A stretch of 64,000 bases of DNA from positions 46,584 through 110,583 of the forward strand of contig CAZIWT010000001.1 of NCBI GenBank assembly GCA_964542895.1. The letters are read 5' to 3'. Source of the stretch: Zymogenus sp964542895 (lineage in GTDB: Bacteria; Desulfobacterota; Zymogenia; Zymogenales; Zymogenaceae). The notes below the pieces were generated by a model. That model made no database searches. It worked only from the letters and a program-made list of their open reading frames with translations, and was not told where the DNA came from. The position numbers and the translations under genes are program-made. Every line of letters starts with the position of its first letter. The stretch's first letter is position 1. Positions 61,606 to 64,000 of this stretch are shown here, piece by piece.

Positions 61606-62097
61606 TCAATCAAATTGATATATAAGCCTCGCCCTCTTGATATTTTTCAGGGGGACTGTAAATTCCTCTTCCGTCTCCGTCTTTATTGATACCCCCTCGT
61701 CCGACACTCCCAAAACAGTCCCGGTAAAATTTTTCCTCCCAGAAACTGGATCTTTCACCCTGATTTTTACCTCACTCCCCGCATATGCCTTAAAATCCTC
61801 CGCCCTCCTCAGGGGCCTCTCCAGTCCCGGCGAGGAGACCTCCAGGGTATAAGGTGAATCGATGGGGTCTTTTGCATCGAGCAGCTTGCTTATCGCCCTG
61901 CTCACCTCGGCGCAATCCTCCACGTCCACCCCGTCCTCCTCACCACCCTCACGGTCGATGTAGAACCTCACAAGCCACTTTCCCTTCCCCTTCTGGACCT
62001 CAAGCTCCACCAAGGTCACGCCGTGAAGGCCGCACGCCTTTTCGCCGATGTTCCAGAGGGTTCCCTCCAATCCTTCGAAGATCCCTTCCTGTTTCAA
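61606..62097 (-). CDS. rimP: Ribosome maturation factor RimP
   Basis: A 163-residue protein: GVTLVELEVQKGKGKWLVRFYIDREGGEEDGVDVEDCAEVSRAISKLLDAKDPIDSPYTLEVSSPGLERPLRRAEDFKAYAG, the full RimP pattern. It helps 30S assembly. The only visible start is TTG at 62097, without a clear ribosome-binding site, 4 codons after an in-frame TAA. It begins the transcript that runs to pnp; a 164-bp spacer divides it from nusA. Confidence 0.92.
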   Translation of the reverse strand: MKQEGIFEGLEGTLWNIGEKACGLHGVTLVELEVQKGKGKWLVRFYIDREGGEEDGVDVEDCAEVSRAISKLLDAKDPIDSPYTLEVSSPGLERPLRRAEDFKAYAGSEVKIRVKDPVSGRKNFTGTVLGVSDEGVSIKTETEEEFTVPLKNIKRARLIYQFD

Positions 62098-62159
62098 GAT
62101 AACGGCTTACCCGATCAATTCGCCCTGTTAAGACCCATAAAGCTCTTTTTTCGGCCCTA

Positions 62160-62190
62160 AAAATAAAAAAAGCGGGCCTTAAGAGCCCAC
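62160..62190 (-). terminator. Terminator between tRNA-Gly and rimP
   Basis: Minus strand: GTGGGC-TCTTAAG-GCCCGC followed by TTTTTTTATTTTT (62171-62159). Six pairs with one T-G, T-rich tail: a strong intrinsic terminator, about 134 bases after the tRNA 3' end, so rimP needs its own promoter in the 62-base spacer. Confidence 0.85.
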
Positions 62191-62323
62191 CTTCAAAAGC
62201 AGACCCAAAATTCCATCTCACCTAAAAAAACGCACCAACATCGTCCGTCAAAAGGGAGACATTATTCAACAAAAAGAGCGATACCAAATACATCGATCTA
62301 ACGGCCCTTTCGCTGTCTCAAAC

Positions 62324-62399
62324 TGGAGCGGGCAACGGGGCTCGAACCCGCGACTTTAAGCTTGGGAAGCTTACACTCTACCATCTGAGTTATGCCCGC
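62324..62399 (-). tRNA. tRNA-Gly(CCC)
   Basis: Minus strand: acceptor GCGGGCA/TGCCCGC, a D arm with AACTCAGATGGTAGAGT, anticodon stem TAAGC/GCTTA around TTCCCAA (anticodon CCC), T arm GCGGGTTCGAGCCCCGT and encoded CCA (62324-62326). Total 76 bases. Own near-consensus promoter upstream. Confidence 0.96.
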
Positions 62400-62462
62400 A
62401 AAAAAAGCGATAACATATTTAATCCGCTCATCTCCCCTTCCCCCCACCCCATTCAAACCTAA

Positions 62463-62491
62463 ATTATATTTAATATTGCTTAAGAAGTCAA
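62463..62491 (-). promoter_or_regulatory. Near-consensus promoter of tRNA-Gly
   Basis: Minus strand: TTGACT (62491-62486), 17-base spacer, perfect TATAAT (62468-62463). The best sigma-70 promoter seen in the window; start near 62456, 57 bases before the mature tRNA 5' end. Confidence 0.88.
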
Positions 62492-62524
62492 TATTTTTTA
62501 TCACTTATTTTCGCATTCAAATGG

Positions 62525-62570
62525 AAAAGGGGCCCTTCAAAAACGTTCAAGACGTGTTTGAAACGGCCCC
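62525..62570 (-). terminator. Terminator of the second ExeA-type ATPase gene
   Basis: Minus strand: GGGGCC-G-TTTCAAA, a 14-base apical loop, TTTTGAA-G-GGCCCC, then TTTT (62528-62525): an extended stem of about 13 pairs with small mismatches, starting about 10 bases after the gene's stop. It separates the gene from the tRNA promoter. Confidence 0.72.
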
Positions 62571-62579
62571 CGGTTTACC

Positions 62580-63674
62580 TTAATCTATCTCCAGAGCGTC
62601 TAAAAGCTTGTCTATATCCGTATCACCGCTCCCCTGATCCTTTACCTCGGGCTTCTTTGCGACAATTACGTTACTTTCCTCTCGAAGGTTTACCGCCCCC
62701 TGAGTTATAGGAGCCGAGTCGTTCCTCTGCTTGGCGATCAATCCCATATCCCCCAATTCATCGATATGCTCGGCCTGAAGCTTGGGCCGCACAAATTCTT
62801 CCGGGAGAGGAATAGGAGTTACCTTCTGAGACTCCAATTGTTTTAACAGCTCCTTTGACGCCGCCCTTAAGCCCAGCTCCCTTGCAACGTTTTCTATTAT
62901 CTCCCTTCCTATCACGTCTAACTTCTTTAACATCCCCTCCAGGAGGGCGTTGTCGCATATATTGTTTATCAGCCTCGGTATCCCCTTGGAATAGGTCTGG
63001 ATGACCTGAACCGCCTCTCTGGTAAAGAGCATCTTCTTTGCGCCGGCCACCCTCAACCTGTGCTTTATGTAATTCTCGGTGGATTTGAAGTGGAAACAAC
63101 CCAGCTCGTAACGAAGCGCGACCCGCTGGTTGAGGGGCTCGTCCTGCCTCAGGTTTTCTTCCATCTCCGGGAGCCCGAAAAAGATAAACGATATGAACTT
63201 CCTCCCGGGAACCTCCAGGTTAAGAAGCCCCCTGAACTCCTCCATTATCGACCTGTCTTTTAACATCTGCGCTTCATCGACAAGGATCAGCGCCGACCTC
63301 CCCTCCTCCTGTATCTCGACGAGCCTCTCATAGAGCTGACTCAAAAGCTTCATCTTGTCGTCGTTTGGATCTTCGACACCGAGCTGGGCCGCGATCTTCT
63401 TTAGGAGCCAGTCCGCCGTTATCCCGGAGTGGATTATAACGAGCATCGAAGCCTCGAACTTGTCATCGGGAAGGGACATTAATAGCTTTCTTGCAAGCGT
63501 CGTCTTTCCCGTCCCCACATCGCCTAAGAGAATCGCGAGCCCCTTCATCGACTGAGCGACGTACATCAGCTTTGCCAGAGCGGTGGTGTGCTGGGCGCTC
63601 TCGTAATAGAACCTGTTATCCGGCGTGTTGGAAAACGGATCCAACTTCAGGCCGTAATATTCGTAATGTTGCAT
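62580..63674 (-). CDS. ExeA-type AAA+ ATPase, second copy
   Basis: A 364-residue AAA ATPase of the ExeA/GspA type, starting HYEYYGLKLDPFSNTPDNRFYYES. Walker A GDVGTGKTT (51-59), Walker B LILVDEAQ (129-136), EPLNQRVALRYEL and KGIPRLINNICDNA (arginine/sensor 2). About 100 residues follow the AAA core; they are low-complexity and charged, ending GDTDIDKLLDALEID. Unlike the EPS-linked copy at 5604-6407, no EPS gene lies beside it in the window. Such tails may bind a partner; the role is unknown. The gene has a foldable leader. Confidence 0.87.
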   Translation of the reverse strand: MQHYEYYGLKLDPFSNTPDNRFYYESAQHTTALAKLMYVAQSMKGLAILLGDVGTGKTTLARKLLMSLPDDKFEASMLVIIHSGITADWLLKKIAAQLGVEDPNDDKMKLLSQLYERLVEIQEEGRSALILVDEAQMLKDRSIMEEFRGLLNLEVPGRKFISFIFFGLPEMEENLRQDEPLNQRVALRYELGCFHFKSTENYIKHRLRVAGAKKMLFTREAVQVIQTYSKGIPRLINNICDNALLEGMLKKLDVIGREIIENVARELGLRAASKELLKQLESQKVTPIPLPEEFVRPKLQAEHIDELGDMGLIAKQRNDSAPITQGAVNLREESNVIVAKKPEVKDQGSGDTDIDKLLDALEID

Positions 63675-64000
63675 CTTTCAGAAACGGTATTTATAGATCT
63701 CGTTACACCTAATGAGCCTTGCTCCGGGAAAACCACGACGAGCCGTCAGACGGCTCTCCTTTTATCAACGAGCAAGGCGGGAATATTTTTCAGCTCTCAA
63801 TTAAAAAACCCTAAAAGTTTTCGTCGACTCTTTAAATATATATTTTTCTCTAAACGAGTGGATTATTGTCGGCTATTACTATTACAATACAAATATCTAT
63901 CGTGAACAAATAAAATATCCCAAATAACAACCTGCCCCATCCCAAATCCCACACCTCCATTTATCACACCCCGGACTTTAAACCTGCCCCCTGTTATCCC
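63675..64000. other. 326-bp upstream region of the second ATPase, to window edge
   Basis: AT-rich toward the right edge. It holds the structured element at 63716-63778. No gene or clear promoter could be assigned, and the last 100 bases are C-rich with no features. Confidence 0.5.
63716..63778 (-). ncRNA. Candidate structured RNA leader of the second ATPase gene
   Basis: Minus strand: GCCTTGCTC pairs with GAGCAAGGC (63778-63770 with 63724-63716, nine perfect pairs). Inside, GAGCCG-TCTGA-CGGCTC makes a second hairpin (63756-63740), followed by GTCGTGGTTTTCCC. A three-part 63-base structure at about 40-100 bases before the start codon. It does not match riboswitch consensus sequences known to me. 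Could be a regulatory leader, a transcription-control hairpin or a chance fold. Confidence 0.4.

Overview
The window reads as chromosomal DNA of an anaerobic Gram-negative bacterium, most like the former Deltaproteobacteria (Desulfobacterota-type lineages). Pointers to this are the gene order rimP-nusA-infB-DUF503-rbfA-nrnA-truB-rpsO-pnp-M16 peptidase, lipoproteins and a Wza/Wzc capsule export pair (outer membrane), and many families common in anaerobes: URO-D-type proteins, DUF39 homocysteine synthesis, DUF362, V4R, an iron alcohol dehydrogenase and an ADP-forming acyl-CoA synthetase. No 16S rRNA gene or other taxon marker is present, so the lineage is an inference. No phage, insertion sequence, integrase or CRISPR array was seen.

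Layout. 1-6407 (minus): exopolysaccharide operon, transcribed from an ExeA-type ATPase through an HD-GYP protein, Wza-like export lipoprotein, Wzc-like tyrosine autokinase and O-antigen ligase/polymerase into a glycosyltransferase cut by the window edge. 6652-10203 (minus): nucleoside phosphorylase-like enzyme, formylglycine-enzyme-fold lipid-side protein and a zinc-ribbon membrane protein. 10466-17174 (plus): tightly coupled operon of glycerate 2-kinase, EI24 membrane protein, SH3 protein, ADP-forming acyl-CoA synthetase alpha-type protein, Lgt and pyruvate kinase. 17269-20487 (plus): two tandem URO-D paralogues and a second SH3 protein with its own promoter and terminator. 20849-22438 (minus): fabG, acyl carrier protein and a FabZ-like protein. 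22652-31485 (minus): V4R protein, short QueG-like ferredoxin, MarR regulator with a palindromic operator, SnoaL-like protein, iron alcohol dehydrogenase, unknown protein, peroxiredoxin-like protein, 5'-nucleotidase and nitronate monooxygenase-like protein.

31732-35529 (plus): AlkD-like protein, then an LppC-like lipoprotein and a secreted thermonuclease. 36064-41131 (minus): DUF39 protein, an unknown exported protein, FGGY kinase and DUF362 protein (the last two behind a good sigma-70 promoter). 41328-45343 (minus): gap-pgk-tpiA-secG and tRNA-Leu(GAG), the classic glycolysis block. 45344-46308: an unusual small gene behind a sigma-54 promoter with upstream palindromes, followed by G-rich tracts and a decayed copy of its own 3' end. 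46309-52007 (minus): sirtuin, radical SAM/SPASM protein, MarC, M20 peptidase, GGQ release-factor-like protein and M16 protease. 52010-62097 (minus): the translation/RNA operon from rimP to pnp. 62324-63674 (minus): tRNA-Gly(CCC) with a near-consensus promoter and strong terminator, and a second ExeA-type ATPase whose 5' leader can fold around a 9-bp closing stem.

The most unusual parts are the sigma-54-controlled small gene with its duplicated tail and G-quadruplex-like tract (45490-46290), the structured leader of the second ATPase (63716-63778), the coupling of an HD-GYP protein and an ExeA ATPase to the capsule operon, the FabG/ACP/FabZ-like trio lacking the usual FabZ catalytic histidine, and the V4R and MarR genes with palindromes over their start-of-transcription regions. 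No complete, obviously new multi-gene system could be proven from sequence alone.
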